Below, in pieces: positions 44,933-56,814 of a stretch of DNA of 64,000 nucleotides. A program made the position numbers and the translations under genes. Origin of the DNA: Bos javanicus (Eukaryota > Chordata > Mammalia > Artiodactyla > Bovidae). The stretch covers positions 80,064,178-80,128,177 of the forward strand of contig NC_083875.1 of assembly GCF_032452875.1 (NCBI RefSeq). The letters run 5' to 3'. Positions within the stretch are counted from its first letter, which is position 1; each line of letters begins with the position of its first letter. The notes under the pieces were generated by a model. The model was given only the letters and a program-made list of their open reading frames with translations, was not told the DNA's origin and searched no databases.

Positions 44933-47900
44933 CTGAGGGAGAAGAAAACGTTGAGTCATAGAACATGAGTCATGCCCACCCTGGAACGTGCTGATTCAAA
45001 GCACAACTGAACTTTAAATAGTAACCACTAACAGAAGTCAAACAAGACGCTTTTGAATCTGTCTCATTTCCTTTAAGGAATGCAGTGCTCAGTTTCCTGT
45101 CTGTCCCCTTTCCTACACAATAATTTATGTCAAAAACAATTGTACTAGGCTAGACAGCTGTACACAAGCAAATTCCATGGCAATTCTATGTAAAACTGAA
45201 ATTTGCCACATGATGAAAATCTGTATATTTTCAGTAAGAGTGCTGTAAAGATGCAGTCAATAACATTAATGAACATCCTGAAATGACATCTGTGCACACA
45301 AAAGACCTCCAAGCCTAGAGAAACACAAAGGACTATGATACAATGGACTGATTTAATAAGATGAAATCAGAGTGATCAGGACAAGTAGTTCTGTTTTTCT
45401 ACTTACGGATTGGAAAACTGATAATAACATAACTTCCTAGTTACTATGTAGGTGGAGGTAGGTATCCTCATAAATACAAATGGATTAAGAAAGCTTTCTT
45501 CCTTACAAGAAACTGAGTCAGATAAAAGATTACAGGATTAAGATACTTTTATGCATTGATTTTAAAATAATATTTACTTATTTGATGTAGATGCTTCACA
45601 CCAAAGTGGTTGGTTCATTCAAGTGGTTGAAGTTTTATCATCTTAAAATCTTTAGACACACAATGATAACCTTTCATAACTGAAACAAGTAAGTTTATCC
45701 AATAATATATCAACTGGTTACTAAGAGGACAGCTCCGGGGTAAACTTGATTGGGTTCAAATGTTCACAAGGCCATTTCCTAGCTGTGTGACCTTACGCAA
45801 ACATATTTAACCTCTTAGTGCCTCAGTTTCTTCATCTGCCAAATGGGGGCAATATAGAACTATTTGCATTTAGTTGCTGTGCATAAAACAGTTAACATAT
45901 GAAAGCTTGTTAAACCACGTCTCCCTCATAGTGAGCATTAGACACCATTCTTACTATTATCATCATTACTCTTCAGGCTTCAGAAGGCTCAACATTTTAG
46001 GTAGAACAGAGTGCCCAGAAAAAGTTTGTTTAAAGCTCACCATCTTGAATAACTTCTTCATCAGAGTCTCCTTTTGTCTTTGTATATTCTAAAGTGTAGG
46101 AAAGGCCATTACAACCCCTGGTTCGGACACCAACTTTCACACCAACCTGAAAAGGCATTGTAAAAGTAAACTTGGTTTTGAGGTAGCACAGATTAAACAA
46201 TTATATTAATAAAAGCCCTATCTGATATTCATTTCTTCAAAAGCGAAAGATAAATATTAGATTTCTGTTATAAAATGTCCCTTTAGGAAGCAGAATGAGA
46301 AACTAGCATATAAACATCTCAATTATCTACACGTATCACTACAATGCTGGCAGGGATCTGAAAAAGAATAAAAACCAATTATATACAAAGAAAAAATACA
46401 AAGGGAAAACTGCCCCCCAAAATTACAGTCATCGCTACTATAAAAATGAGCTATGTGTTTCTTCCTGTTTTCTCTCAGCCTACGTCATATAAAACCTAAA
46501 TTTCTTTTGGCTACATCATACAGCTCGTAGGATCTTACTTCCTTGACCAGGGACTGAACCTGCCCCCTTGGCGGTGAAAGCCCAAGGTCCTAATCAATGG
46601 ACTTCCAGGGCATTCCCCAAGCATAGCTTTTATTAGGAGTAGAAATAAAAAAGTTTACTCTCTGTTTTTTCCACTTAAAACATTTCCCCATGTAATTAAC
46701 TTGCATAATTACCATTTGCAATTAATGCCTTTATAATATTCCACTATACCTAAACCCAAGTTTACTACTTAACGATTACTATTAGCCGTTTAGTCTGGGA
46801 ATAACCATTTTTAAGGGAAGAATTTTAATCCAAAAAGGAATAATCACCTTTGCTTTTTTTAAAGGAAAAAAATATCCAATAGCAGAGATGACTATCTAAG
46901 AAAATTGGACTTTCTCAAAAATGTTTTTGCTCCACGCTCCCAGAAGTTTCCCTACAGGTTCACCAAGGTTCATAGGCCATCACCTGGCAATCTCATTTTG
47001 CCTCTACGTAACATGGGGCCATAATTCTGTAAACATTCTCGACTACCAGAAAGCAAAAGATTGCAGTCAACACAGACACAGGAAATTTAAAAAGTGATCA
47101 AAGAGGACTTTTAAAATACTAACGTCTGCGTCTGTGTAATTTTCTAACATTTCCCCAATTTCTATTCTGGGGTCCCATCTTCTTTTTCATGTGTGTATAT
47201 AGCATTATCATAAGAAGTATCATTTTAGTAAGCTCATCTTGTTTCCCTGAAAAGCAGTAACATGTGCTTGCTCCAGTAAAGTAACTATAACGTGGGAAGA
47301 CAGCTGGTGAAGAGCGTGAGTTAGATGCTAAGCCATCTGGGGGTTCTGAGGAACCGGAGCACTCAGAGCACTCTCTTCTGTCCTCAAACAAGGAGACAGT
47401 AGTCTTACCACACTGTCAGAGGACAGCTTTGAGAATCTGTGAGGAAATTCCACATACTCAACATGATAAATAATAAACTGCCTGACTGAAATTCTGGAGC
47501 ACATGTCATAAATATTTAACTTAGCTTTTATCTTTACAACAGGAAGACTCACAGTAGCAGGAAGTTCAACTATCAGGAATAGACTCAGGCACTTTAGGTA
47601 ACTGGAGTTTGGAAAAGGAAGTGCTTACGCCACAAGTAACACCTGATGAAGCGCCTGGTCAACCCTTTTCACATCGTGAACAAATATGCCTCAACACTAC
47701 AAAGCAAAATTGTGTCAACTTGTCAATTTATGCTCTGGTCTTTAGTCTACCCAAACTGAGTTGGAACACTGATACACTTTAGATTTAATAATTCTTAGGA
47801 GGAACATGCTAGAACTCCCATTATACCGTAACAGATTGTGCAAAAGAACCCAGAAATTACTCTGTTGTCTAATCACCAAATATTGATTGTTTTGGAAGTC

Positions 47901-50900
47901 ATTTACATATCCCTTAGATAATTAATGATGCACTAAGATGATATGCACACCCCTTGTTGAACAATTCTACATCTAAGAATATAGTCGACATAGATGAACT
48001 AAGCTACGCCTACAGGTCTAGAGCAATGGCATGCTACAGACAGTAAATACATGCTGAATAATATTTGTGGCAGCATCGAAAGAGAACAACCCCAAAGACC
48101 TTTTATATGAGAGCCTGGCTACATAAACTTGTTCAGTGGAATATACTAGTCTATGCAGCCATGAAAAAGCATGAGGACCTTACATAAGGACAGGGAAGGA
48201 TGTTCACACTATATTATCAGGGGCAAAGCAAAGCGTTACCACAGCCTGCATGGTATGTTTTCACCCAGGTAGGAAAAGAGACACACATGCAAACGTAAAA
48301 AGCAAAGCCCAGGCTGGTGGTTCCCCTCAGGGAATTACTCTGGCAGAGGCGAGAGATGCTGCTAAACATCCTGCAATTCACTCTCAACAAAGAACTACCC
48401 AGTCCAAGACATCACCGGTGCTGAGGCTGAGAAACCCTGGTCGAGGTATAAATAAACTACAGATGTCTCTGCAAGGACACGAGGAGGCTGCCTCTTTGAA
48501 GGGAGAGTGAACAAAGAATGTGGGGTGAGAGAGTGACTTCCTTTTCATAACAACCTGTGTTATTTGCATTTAACAATCACGAGCATATTTCACTTTTTAA
48601 ATAAAAACCCCTAATTAATGAAAGTATACTGTTTATCACAAGATAAACATATTGTGGAAACACAACTTCAATTTGTTAGGAAATATTTGTCTGATTGGTT
48701 TTACTTACATGTTCAGGCTTATCTTTAAGAAGTTGTTTTATCTTGTTTACTGCTGAAGGTGTCTGAAAAAAGAAAAGGTTATCAAGTTGTTAGTTACAAA
48801 TTTTTCGTTCTTCAAAGCATTGTATTTCCTAGGCTTTAAGAATTCAGGACTAATCTTTAACAAATTCATGTGATGAATTTATGTTCCATTCTTGCCAAAG
48901 TACCTTTTGGATTTTATGGAGGCATATGAACTCTACTCAATTAAAAACACTTTAAAATTTAAAAAAAAATGTATCTACTAGCAACATCCTCTTCATCCCT
49001 CCTTCCTCTACTCTGGTCAAGGAGGGGCTCCCGTCATAATCTCTATGGTACTATCTACTTAGATCACAAACTTAATTTTTCTGGTCAGCATATACTTTGT
49101 ATCCCTACATTATGCTCAGCAAAAGGCACACTGTCTGACACCCAGAAGGCACTCAACACTCTGTGAGTGACATCAAGCGCTGCACTGGGAGAGGCAACTT
49201 TCAGGCATTTTCCCTGTTGGTCATTATTAACTCTGTTGCTCATTCTGCTTACCCTAAACCTATTCAGAGCCAACAAATGCATACTTAAGAGAAAAAAGTA
49301 ACACAGAGTAATAACACATCAAATAACACAGAGTGTGCCTCTCATGCCAATCCCACCAAATGTTCAGATTCCTAAATCAGCATCTCGGATATCTAAACGA
49401 CCAGAACTACACTAGTCAAAGATACAAAGAAGGACACATAAGAGTTTTCAGGAGAAATGCTGTTTAACTGAGTCTAGTTTTCTCAAAATAAAATGTCTCG
49501 ATGTACTTACTACATGTGTATAGATAAACTTCCTTGAGGAAAAAGCTTTTCCAGGGAGAAAGCCTGTCCCAGGGCATTCTTAGTCTACTTCTTAGCTGTG
49601 TCTTAGCTCAGTACTTGGCTTAAACAGGGATAAAAGTCCCTCTTCCTCAGGATTCTTGTGAAAAGTAAATGAGCAAATTAATGAAGAGCATCTAGAACAG
49701 TGCCCGGAACAAAGAGCTCAACGTAAGCCAGCTGTTACTACAACGATGAGAGTATGTCATCATGAAGAGGCATCTTTCCTACTTTTTGTTTTACTAGCTC
49801 CTCCAGCTGGCAATGCTGTGCTAGCTCTCTAATTTCTATACATGCATTTCCCTGGTTATTAAATTGAGTGGACATTATGACCATCACTGGGGCCGTAACT
49901 CATGCCTGTGCTGGGGGAGCGGACTCCACGGATGGCCCGGGTGCGCTCTTTCACTCCGTCTTGTGGGGGCTTGGCCAGAAATGAAGATGCTGAAGCAGAG
50001 TCTGGGCCCAAGAAAAGTCATGAAACCAATTTAGAAGGTTGAGACTGGCATTAAAAAAATCAACCCTCTCCCTCCCCACCAAAATAGAAGATAAATCAAT
50101 GCACTGAACTTGATTCAGTTTGTGAAACTTTGACTTCGGTTATTAATACATGCTGTGTACATATTTCTTACTGTGCATCATTGAAAAAAAAAGTTAAATG
50201 AATCACAGTGGGTTAAGGTTTTAAAAGGCCATTTCCCACAGTTCTATCAGAACAGGAGCCAACAGAGCAACAACTTGGAATGGGATGGTGGTCGGGGAAA
50301 GGAGGAAATGCTGAAGGATTATGGATTTTTTTTTTTTTTTTGAGATTACAGTAGGTCAGCTTCAAATAGTTACAGAAATATTAGTGAAAAAAATTTTAAG
50401 TGCTTATTTACCCTTCTAAATGACTGCCAGTAAAAACTAGCTTTCCAAAATTTCCCGGTCAAATTTCCCTTGTGAGAGAAATTAACCTAATTACTATCAA
50501 ATTACAATCAACAGATTTTCAGTAAATTAAAAAATACATGTCACAGCCACTGGAAAATATTTGCTGCAAGTCCAACCTGATGTGGAACCTTGGTTTATAG
50601 CTGGTGGCTCGGAGGTGTGCCGCTGTGTGATATAAGATCGGGGCATGCACGCTACGCTGCTCCTACACCCCCTGGTGTTTCTTTTCATCCCAACCAGAGA
50701 CTGGACCTGGGCCAGTCTCTGGCAGTGAAAGCAACAAACCCTGACCACTGGACAACCAGGGAACTCCTGAGCCCTATAACTGTCTAACTTGTCTAATTTG
50801 CCTTTACAAAAGTAACATGTTTCCTTTTTTTTTCAACTTCTGGTAGAAAACACTTAAGCAACCAAACAAAAACAATTTAGAGAGAGTGGTTCACTTATCA

Positions 50901-53900
50901 CAAAGTGGTTGATGTTCAACATCTCATACTGAAAGGAGCTTGAGGGAAAAATAACCTGTGTTGGGGAACTGTCATTACAGGAATCAAAACGTGTCTTCAC
51001 TGTCTAGTGTCAGGCAGAAACCAAACGTACCCCCTTGGGAGGAGTGCTATTAATGAGGATGGATAACCTTGCTGAATACTCAATTCAGGGGAAAGAATCT
51101 TCCAAGAGATAGATTTTCAGAACAAGTCAGAACGACTGAACAGGAAACATTTGGGACCTAAGATCCTTCCAGGAAATAATATAAAAACTTCAAAACAACA
51201 CGCTGCATGCCTAATGGCTCTCCAACTTCAACATACTCCCCCAAACAATTCAGAAACCCACATCTGTCCAAGAAATTTATGTATAATTAATGAGTCTAAT
51301 TCACCTGAGATTTGGTCAGTGAATTAAAATTTAAGCAGCCCCAGAAACTCAATGAAATATAATGATGTCTTTCATACGTGTATCACAGAACAACACATTC
51401 TTTCAAGTGAGAGTATCTTTGAGTGAGACATTTTGGCCTTAAAAAAATAAGAGTTTCAGTCTGTTTTTGTTGCCGAAATTACGGGAAAAGGCACTGTAGA
51501 TGAAAAAACTTTAACTACTTCATAGCAACATACTTTTACTTTATCCAATGCCATAGGGTTTCTATTCCTTGTAGCAGAAACTTTCCATCCTCAATACTGT
51601 ATTTCCTTAGTCATTCCCCAGGCAATTTTCATTTTTTGCTGTTTAAGGAAACAAGATTAAAACCCAAAGTTAACTCCATGATTATGTATACTAAATATGA
51701 GCCAACAGCTACAACCTATTTTAGTTTCATAATAAATCTGACATTTTACAGTTTAAAAGATGGCAGATAAGGAGTAGCCAGTGAATATTACAGTATACTC
51801 TGTTTAATTCATTCTTTAACAGCTATGGCATTATGGTGCTGTTTCCCTTTTGCCTTTTACTATTTCTGTGTCTGCAGGTAATCATTGTATCTATTCACAA
51901 TTTGTAGCCTACTTTTGAAAGTTTAACATGCTTCTTATTTGACACACAGTATAATAACATACATATATTCACTGTTTGCTGAGTACTTTCCAGATGCTTA
52001 ATGGTTTATATACATCATCATTCTGTGATTTAGGTATTAAAGATTAAATATTCAAAAAGTTGCACAGGACTACCAAGTCAAAGAATGAAGAATTATGACT
52101 CCCAAACCTTTAAAAAAAAAATCATGATTTACAATCATGATTTACCTATCTACCAACAGGATTCACTCTAATGTAACTGACCTTTCATTGTTAGATATTC
52201 AGGCTACTTCCAACTGTTTCCTGTGTAATACCCCTTAAACTATCTCCATATACAAATCCCACAGCTTGGTCACTGTTCCAAAGGACTTCTGGGCTAGTTC
52301 TTCAGTGAACACTTCCTTGAGCCCCAGTGTATTTCACTTATATTGTTTCCATACCCTTCTCAACCAGGTGCAGCTAAAAATTAAGCCTTAAGACACTCAC
52401 TGTATATAATAAATCAACTTCTCTCCGGTGCATCAAGAATGATGCTGGCTATGTGCCATTAATCTTTACAGCTTTAGCTGAGCTTTAGGCCAGCTGTGGG
52501 TATATCTCTAACAGCAAATTAGGGCTGCAATGATTCTAATTTGTATAATGGAAATAAAGGGCTCTGCCAGCAGTGGGGGTTTCCCAGGTGGCACTAGTGG
52601 TGAAGAGCCTGCCTGCCAACGGAGGAGATGTAAGACACGTGGGTTCCATCCCTGGGTTGGGAAGATCCCCTGGAGGAGGGCATGGCAACCTGCTCTAGTA
52701 TTCTTGCCTGGAGAATCCCATGGACAGAGGAGCCTGGCGGGCTACAGTTCATAGGGTCGCAGAGAGTCAGTCACGACTGAAGTGACTGAGCATGTATGCA
52801 TGCCAACAGTGGAATGTTAAATCTTCAAATTCTTTGGTTAGCCAGAGTAAAATTACTCTGGCTCCTGTATGTTCAATACCATTCATCAATTCCTGGGTCT
52901 GCAGGGAAGTAGGGGAAGGGGACGTCATCCGCCCTGGATGTTCTCTGCAGGTATCAAGGGTACTGCCTTTGATGTGGTGGGTTGAAATCTTATGGTATTC
53001 TATCAAGGACCTACCTTGGGCTGCATAAAAGTGCCTGGGACTAGTCTTTTAAGTCTCTCTTTCCAGCAAACGGCCAACTTCTCCTGGATTAACATCAGTT
53101 ACTGCTGATAATTTGGTGCTGAAAACATGGAATCATATTTCTTGCTGACAGGTATAGCACTTCTCCAAGGTTGCAATACATCTAATTCTTGTCAAAATAT
53201 ATCTATGTCAAAGCTTATATATTTAGCTAACATTTCTCTCTTCTTACCAGTTTTATTATCTCATTAAATTTGCTCTCATCTCTCTTCACTCATTAGTCCT
53301 TTGATGATTTCACCCCTTTTGCACTTAAATGAACATGGTGGTGTTAAATGTTTGCAAACACTTGAAAATTAGGCAGATATCAATACATGTGGTTAAAGCC
53401 AGTGTGTTAAGACTAGGCAACACGTGCCAGGATTAAAATGACTGCAAGCCTGCTACCACAGACCTCTGGTGGAAAGCAACAGGAGTGTGTTCTGGCACCA
53501 GCTAAGATCACAGGGAAAGGGACTGAAGTGTACTAGAGAGTTAAGTCGGATAAATTCACACAATAGACTCCTGCACGCTAACTGGAAATGTTGATATAAG
53601 TAAGGCAACACAGAGTCCTTGTGAACTGAGCACTGATATGATAAAGCAGTGCTGGTGACAGAATTGGCCTGGTAAGCTAGAACAAGTAATCGGGTATAAA
53701 AAGGAGCAAGCATGGATTGAGAGCTCAGGTCTGAGAAAGTGAGCTAGGTTATCATTCCCAGTCATTTCTAGAGGTGCCAAAGGCCTGGCCCATGACTGTG
53801 TCCCAGGAGGGTGGGAAATGTAGGTCTTAGACTTAATGGTGTATCCTTCAGAAATGAAAATGGGCTTGGTGGCACAGAAAAAAGGAATGCAGAATACAGG

Positions 53901-55953
53901 ATCACCTCCTTATGGACCTAAAACAGTGACCCATTATGAAAACAAATTCTCCCACCTGATTGTGACTTTATTCTGTTTCGCTAAATCCTAATTTTCCGGC
54001 AGCAAGCCTTATGGCATTCAGTTCAGTCGCTCAGTCGTGTCCAACTCTTTGCGACCCCATGAACTGCAGCACGCCAGGCCTCCCTGTCCATCACCATCTC
54101 CCGGAGTTCACTAAGACTCACGTCCATCGAGTCGGTGATGCCATCCAGCCATCTCATCCTCTGTCGTCCCCTCTTCCTCCTGCCCCTAATCCCTCCCAGC
54201 ATCAGAGTCTTTTTCCAATGAGTCAACTCTTCACACGAGGTGGCCAAAGTACTGGAGTTTCAGCTTTAGCATTATTCCTTCCAAAGAACACCCAGGGCTG
54301 ATTTCCTTTAGAATGGACTGGTTGGATCTCCTTGTAGTCCAAGGGACTCTCAAGAGTCTTCTCCGACACCACAGTTCAAAAGCATCAATTCTTCGGCACT
54401 CAGCTTTCTTCACAGTTCAACTCTCGCATCCATACATGACCACTGGAAAAACCATAGCCTTGACTAGACGGACCTTTGTTGGCAAAGTAATGTCTCTGCT
54501 TTTCAACATGCTATCTAGGTTGGTCATAACTTTTCTTCTAAGGAGTAAGCGTGTTTTAATTTCATGGCTGCAGTCACCATCTGCAGTGATTGTGGAGCCC
54601 CCCCCCCCCGCCCCCAAAAAGTCTGACACTGTTTCCACATCTATTTCCCATGAAGTGACGGGACCAGATACCATAATCATTGTTCTCTGAATGTTGAGCT
54701 TTAAGCCAACTTTTTCACTCTCTTCTTTCATCAAGAGGCTTTTTAGTTCCTCTTCATTTTCTGCCATCAGGGTAGTGTCATCTGCATATCTGAGGTTATT
54801 GATGGCATTAGATTGAACGAAATCCATGATTCATTCTCATCTTTTTTCCCCAGTCTTTAGGAAATGCTTGCGCAAAGGTTTCTTAACCAAGAGTCGTGTG
54901 TGAGAAGAACGCTGATTGTAAGTTTTCTTATGAAATTAATCTTTTAAAACTGCAAATAGTGACTGCTTAATGGGCAGAGGGTTTTCCTTTGGGGCCAGGT
55001 GTGTGTAGGAACTACAGTTCCATAATACTGTGAATGTATTAAACGTCACCGAATCGAACGTTTAAGAATGGTTAATCTTCTGTGACTTTTCCCTCAGTTA
55101 AAAACAAAACAAAACTGGGCAGTACGAGGAACCAGCATGCACAGTTAATCCTGTTAAGGAGCTACAGCACGTACTCTGGTCCCCTTTGAGTGTGTTTGAC
55201 CTTTCACCCTGAGTACGTTGTAAACTCACTCAGGATAGAAATGTAGCCTTCTTTCTTCTTTGTCAGAGTCACTACGGCCTAGGACTGCTGGAAGCACAGA
55301 GTATCTCAAAGCCTCTTCCACCTCAGACATCAGGAAGCAACCCTTTGTGCACTGCAGCTTTGATCTTCGCAAGGGGGGTGGTGGGCTTTGTTGTCTGTGC
55401 TCTCACGGCCCTCGCGCACACCACTGAGGTCCTCCGGCTGGGCTCGACTCGGCTCCTTCATAAGGGCCTCAAGCTGGTTCATTCACCCGTTACGCCTGGA
55501 ACCTGGCACATCAACCTCTAAACCACCCACGATCCCCAGCACTGCAGCCCCTACGCGGCCCCAGGGTCCCGGAAAGCCGCGCTGGACTGCCGGGGGCCAC
55601 GCTCACAACGCCCCTCCCCCCTCCGCACGCTACAGCGCGCGGCCTGCTGGGAAACGTAGTTCCTGGGCCCAGGTTCCCGGAGCCGCGCCCGCCCGCGCTT
55701 GTTTATCTCAGCAGCAGGGGCGAGCAGGCGGTGAGGGCGATGCGGCGGCTGCGGAACGGGTCTAGGGCGCAGTCGTCGGGCCGTGCAGTGTCCCGCCACC
55801 CTGACCTCCCACCTTGCGGGGGGCAGAGGTGAACCAATGTCACCGGCCCGGCCACGCGCCCCAGCCACTCACCAGGGTGAGGGCGGCCCGGGTGGGCTGC
55901 AGCTTCCTCTTGCTCACAGCCCGGACAGTGGCCCGGACTAACGAAGCCGACAT
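44784..55953 (-). CDS. ISCA1: ISCA1, mitochondrial iron-sulfur cluster assembly protein 1 (four exons)
   Basis: Join of 55873-55953, 48709-48762, 46041-46146 and 44784-44932 on the minus strand: 390 nt, 129 codons plus TGA. This is exactly the usual length of vertebrate ISCA1. All introns are GT-AG. ISCA1 is an A-type carrier (HesB/IscA fold) in the mitochondrial matrix. With ISCA2 and IBA57 it supports [4Fe-4S] cluster assembly for aconitase, lipoyl synthase and respiratory enzymes. The N-terminus is basic and free of acidic residues (MSASLVRATVRAVSKRK), as for a matrix targeting peptide. The three conserved cluster ligands are present: Cys57 in the RGCNG motif and Cys121/Cys123 in the C-terminal CGCGESF. 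No damage is seen. The ATG at 55953 has A at -3; upstream in-frame sequence to 56055 lacks an ATG. Introns: 7.1, 2.6 and 1.1 kb. Confidence 0.97.
45725..45900 (+). mobile_element. MIR SINE in ISCA1 intron 3
   Basis: CCTAGCTGTGTGACCTTACGC, CCTCAGTTTCTTCATCTGCC and AAATGGGGGCAATATAGAAC are the MIR core and flank in order. Well preserved for its age. Confidence 0.75.
46041..46146 (-). CDS. ISCA1: ISCA1 coding exon 3
   Basis: The acceptor CTTTTCAG precedes 46146 and the donor GTGAGC follows 46041. The 106 nt encode VGVKVGVRTRGCNGLSYTLE and on to EEVIQD, with Cys57, the first cluster ligand, in RGCNG. Confidence 0.97.
46505..46618 (-). mobile_element. CHR-type SINE in ISCA1 intron 2
   Basis: CCTTGACCAGGGACTGAACC and AATCAATGGACTTCCAGGG are the antisense box B and 5' end. 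Same orientation as the gene. Confidence 0.75.
47930..48300 (+). mobile_element. Ancient L1M ORF2 3'-end fragment in ISCA1 intron 2
   Basis: Phrases matching the end of old L1 ORF2: TTGTGGCAGCATCGAAAGAG, GTTCAGTGGAATATACTAGTC, TATGCAGCCATGAAAAAGC, then GGAAGGATGTTCACACTATA. Coding is destroyed. Confidence 0.6.
48340..48441. mobile_element. MER5A-like hAT DNA transposon fragment
   Basis: GAGATGCTGCTAAACATCCTG, CAACAAAGAACTACCCAGTCC and GGTGCTGAGGCTGAGAAACCC match one end of MER5A. Only about 100 bp are recognisable. Confidence 0.7.
48709..48762 (-). CDS. ISCA1: ISCA1 coding exon 2
   Basis: A 54-nt phase-0 exon between TTTTTTCAG (next to 48762) and the donor GTAAGT (48703-48708). Encodes TPSAVNKIKQLLKDKPEH, the first helix of the A-type carrier fold. 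Too short to appear as a stand-alone open frame. Confidence 0.96.
49580..49740 (+). mobile_element. MIR SINE in ISCA1 intron 1
   Basis: CCTCAGGATTCTTGTGAAAAG, AATGAGCAAATTAATGAAGAG and TAGAACAGTGCCCGGAACAAAG follow MIR order. Confidence 0.55.
49741..52564. other. ISCA1 intron 1, mostly unassigned
   Basis: Apart from the CHR at 50690-50768 and a T17 run near 50326-50342, I recognise no element in this 2.8 kb. A locally GC-rich stretch lies at 49880-50020 (see findings). Confidence 0.45.
50690..50768 (-). mobile_element. CHR-type SINE, partial
   Basis: Antisense end GACCACTGGACAACCAGGGAAC preceded by a diverged box B complement (CAACCAGAGACTGGACC). Confidence 0.65.
52577..52800 (+). mobile_element. 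Bov-tA SINE in ISCA1 intron 1
   Basis: GGTTTCCCAGGTGGCACTAG head, TTCCATCCCTGGGTTGGGAAG box B, and Bov-A tail ending in CACGACTGAAGTGACTGAGC. Flanks TGCCAGCAGTGG (52565-52576) and TGCCAACAGTGG (52801-52812) form a 12-bp duplication with one mismatch. Confidence 0.93.
52813..54010. other. ISCA1 intron 1, no recognised feature
   Basis: About 1.2 kb without assignable repeat. The minus-strand open frames at 53453-53780 overlap each other and have no family resemblance. Confidence 0.4.
54019..54801 (-). mobile_element. 5'-truncated BovB in ISCA1 intron 1
   Basis: The BovB 3' end is at 54019 (CAGTTCAGTCGCTCAGTCG) and the 5' end falls in the reverse transcriptase just upstream of YADD. An 8-bp duplication ATGGCATT flanks it (54011-54018, 54802-54809). 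A C/G homopolymer-rich run (54597-54616) breaks the frame. Same orientation as ISCA1. Confidence 0.92.
54810..55539. other. 5' part of ISCA1 intron 1, no recognised feature
   Basis: Unassigned; G+C rises towards the CpG island. Confidence 0.4.
55873..55953 (-). CDS. ISCA1: ISCA1 coding exon 1
   Basis: ATG at 55953-55951. The 27 codons end ...TRAALTL at CTG|GTGAGT (donor 55867-55872), phase 0. Basic arginine- and lysine-containing sequence without acidic residues, typical of a mitochondrial presequence. Confidence 0.97.
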
Positions 55954-56156
55954 CCTCGCCGTCCTGCCGCCCCGGTGTCTAGGGCTGGAGGTCGGCCATC
56001 TCAACCTCTCTCCATGGACACCGCGAGCGCTCTGACGCCACAAGCTCCTGCGCACGGAGCCCCAGGCTCCACCCCTCGAGGGCCCGCCCTCGCGATCGCT
56101 ATTGGGCGATCCATGTGAGTGACAGGCGGGGGGCGGGGCGCGACGCTAGGGCCTGG

Positions 56157-56166
56157 GTCACGTGAC
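56157..56166. promoter_or_regulatory. Perfect CLEAR/E-box palindrome
   Basis: GTCACGTGAC is the 10-bp consensus bound by TFEB/MITF/TFE3 and also by USF factors. It lies about 200 bp upstream of the ISCA1 start codon, inside the CpG island next to a GC box. Confidence 0.7.
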
Positions 56167-56330
56167 GCGGGGCGCAAGGGTCAAAAGAAAGGTCGTCTCT
56201 TTGCCGGCTGTCTTGGCTCGCAGTCTCTAGCGGCGCTGGGGCACGTGGAATGAGCTCCGCCTTGTGGACTCTGGGGGCGCGCGGTACCTCGCCCTGCCCT
56301 CTGGACAAGGTGCGGCGCCGCCGATTAAGA

Positions 56331-56683
56331 GCTCAGATAAGTCCACAGGCCGGGGAGCTGCAGCTTTCAAGGACAGAATGGATCCGAGGCCCGGGCAGCT
56401 CCACACATTGCCGTCTTCCTTTTTGGTTCAGCGAGGCAGTTTTTAGGAGTGTAGGATTACCGCAGATCAATAAACAACCCTTCCGCCTTCCCCAAGCTGG
56501 TAGGGAGGTTGAAAGATGGTACTAATGCAAAGTTCGCTTTAGGTTGGAATCCAATCTTACTGTAAGATGTGACTGGACAGCTTGGGGGATACTTTTATAG
56601 CGAGTATCAGTCAATAACTTTATTGAATACCTGTTGCTTGTCAGATTTTGTGGCTCCCTTTTAATCCACAAATATTTCCCGAG
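56331..56683. other. Upstream flank of ISCA1, no recognised feature
   Basis: CpG density falls; no repeat assigned. Confidence 0.4.
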
Positions 56684-56696
56684 CCCCAGGCACTAT

Positions 56697-56801
56697 GCTG
56701 CTGCTGCTAAGTCGCTTCAGTCGTGTCCGACTCTATGCGGGGCCCCGTCCATGGGATTTTCCAGGCAAGAGTACTGGAGTGGGTTGCCATTGCCTTCTCC
56801 A
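56697..56801 (-). mobile_element. Bov-A SINE monomer
   Basis: Antisense GCTGCTGCTAAGTCGCTTC to GGGTTGCCATTGCCTTCTCC. A perfect 13-bp duplication CCCCAGGCACTAT (56684-56696, 56802-56814) flanks it. The unit is internally shortened around CTATGCGGGGCCCCG. Confidence 0.93.
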
Positions 56802-56814
56802 CCCCAGGCACTAT

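Larger units (their letters stand above)
55540..56330 (-). promoter_or_regulatory. ISCA1: CpG island and ISCA1 promoter
   Basis: Dense CpG, in contrast to the rest of the window, covers exon 1 and about 370 bp upstream. No TATA box is seen. A CCAAT box on the gene strand (complement at 56101-56105), a GC box GGGCGGGGC at 56131-56139 and the palindrome GTCACGTGAC at 56157-56166 lie upstream of the ATG at 55953. A start site near 56020-56060 would place the CCAAT box at the usual -60 to -80. Two out-of-frame ATGs (56013-56015, 55997-55999) would lie in the 5' UTR of longer transcripts. Confidence 0.85.

Noticed and set aside
55388..55868. Open frames in the CpG island (55388-55765 plus, 55551-55868 minus)
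   Set aside because: Stop-codon scarcity in GC-rich DNA explains them; they overlap the ISCA1 promoter, exon 1 and intron 1.
55840..56055. N-terminally extended ISCA1 starting at 56055
   Set aside because: The codon at 56055-56053 is GTG, not ATG. The known ISCA1 start (MSASLVRA) at 55953 gives the family length of 129.
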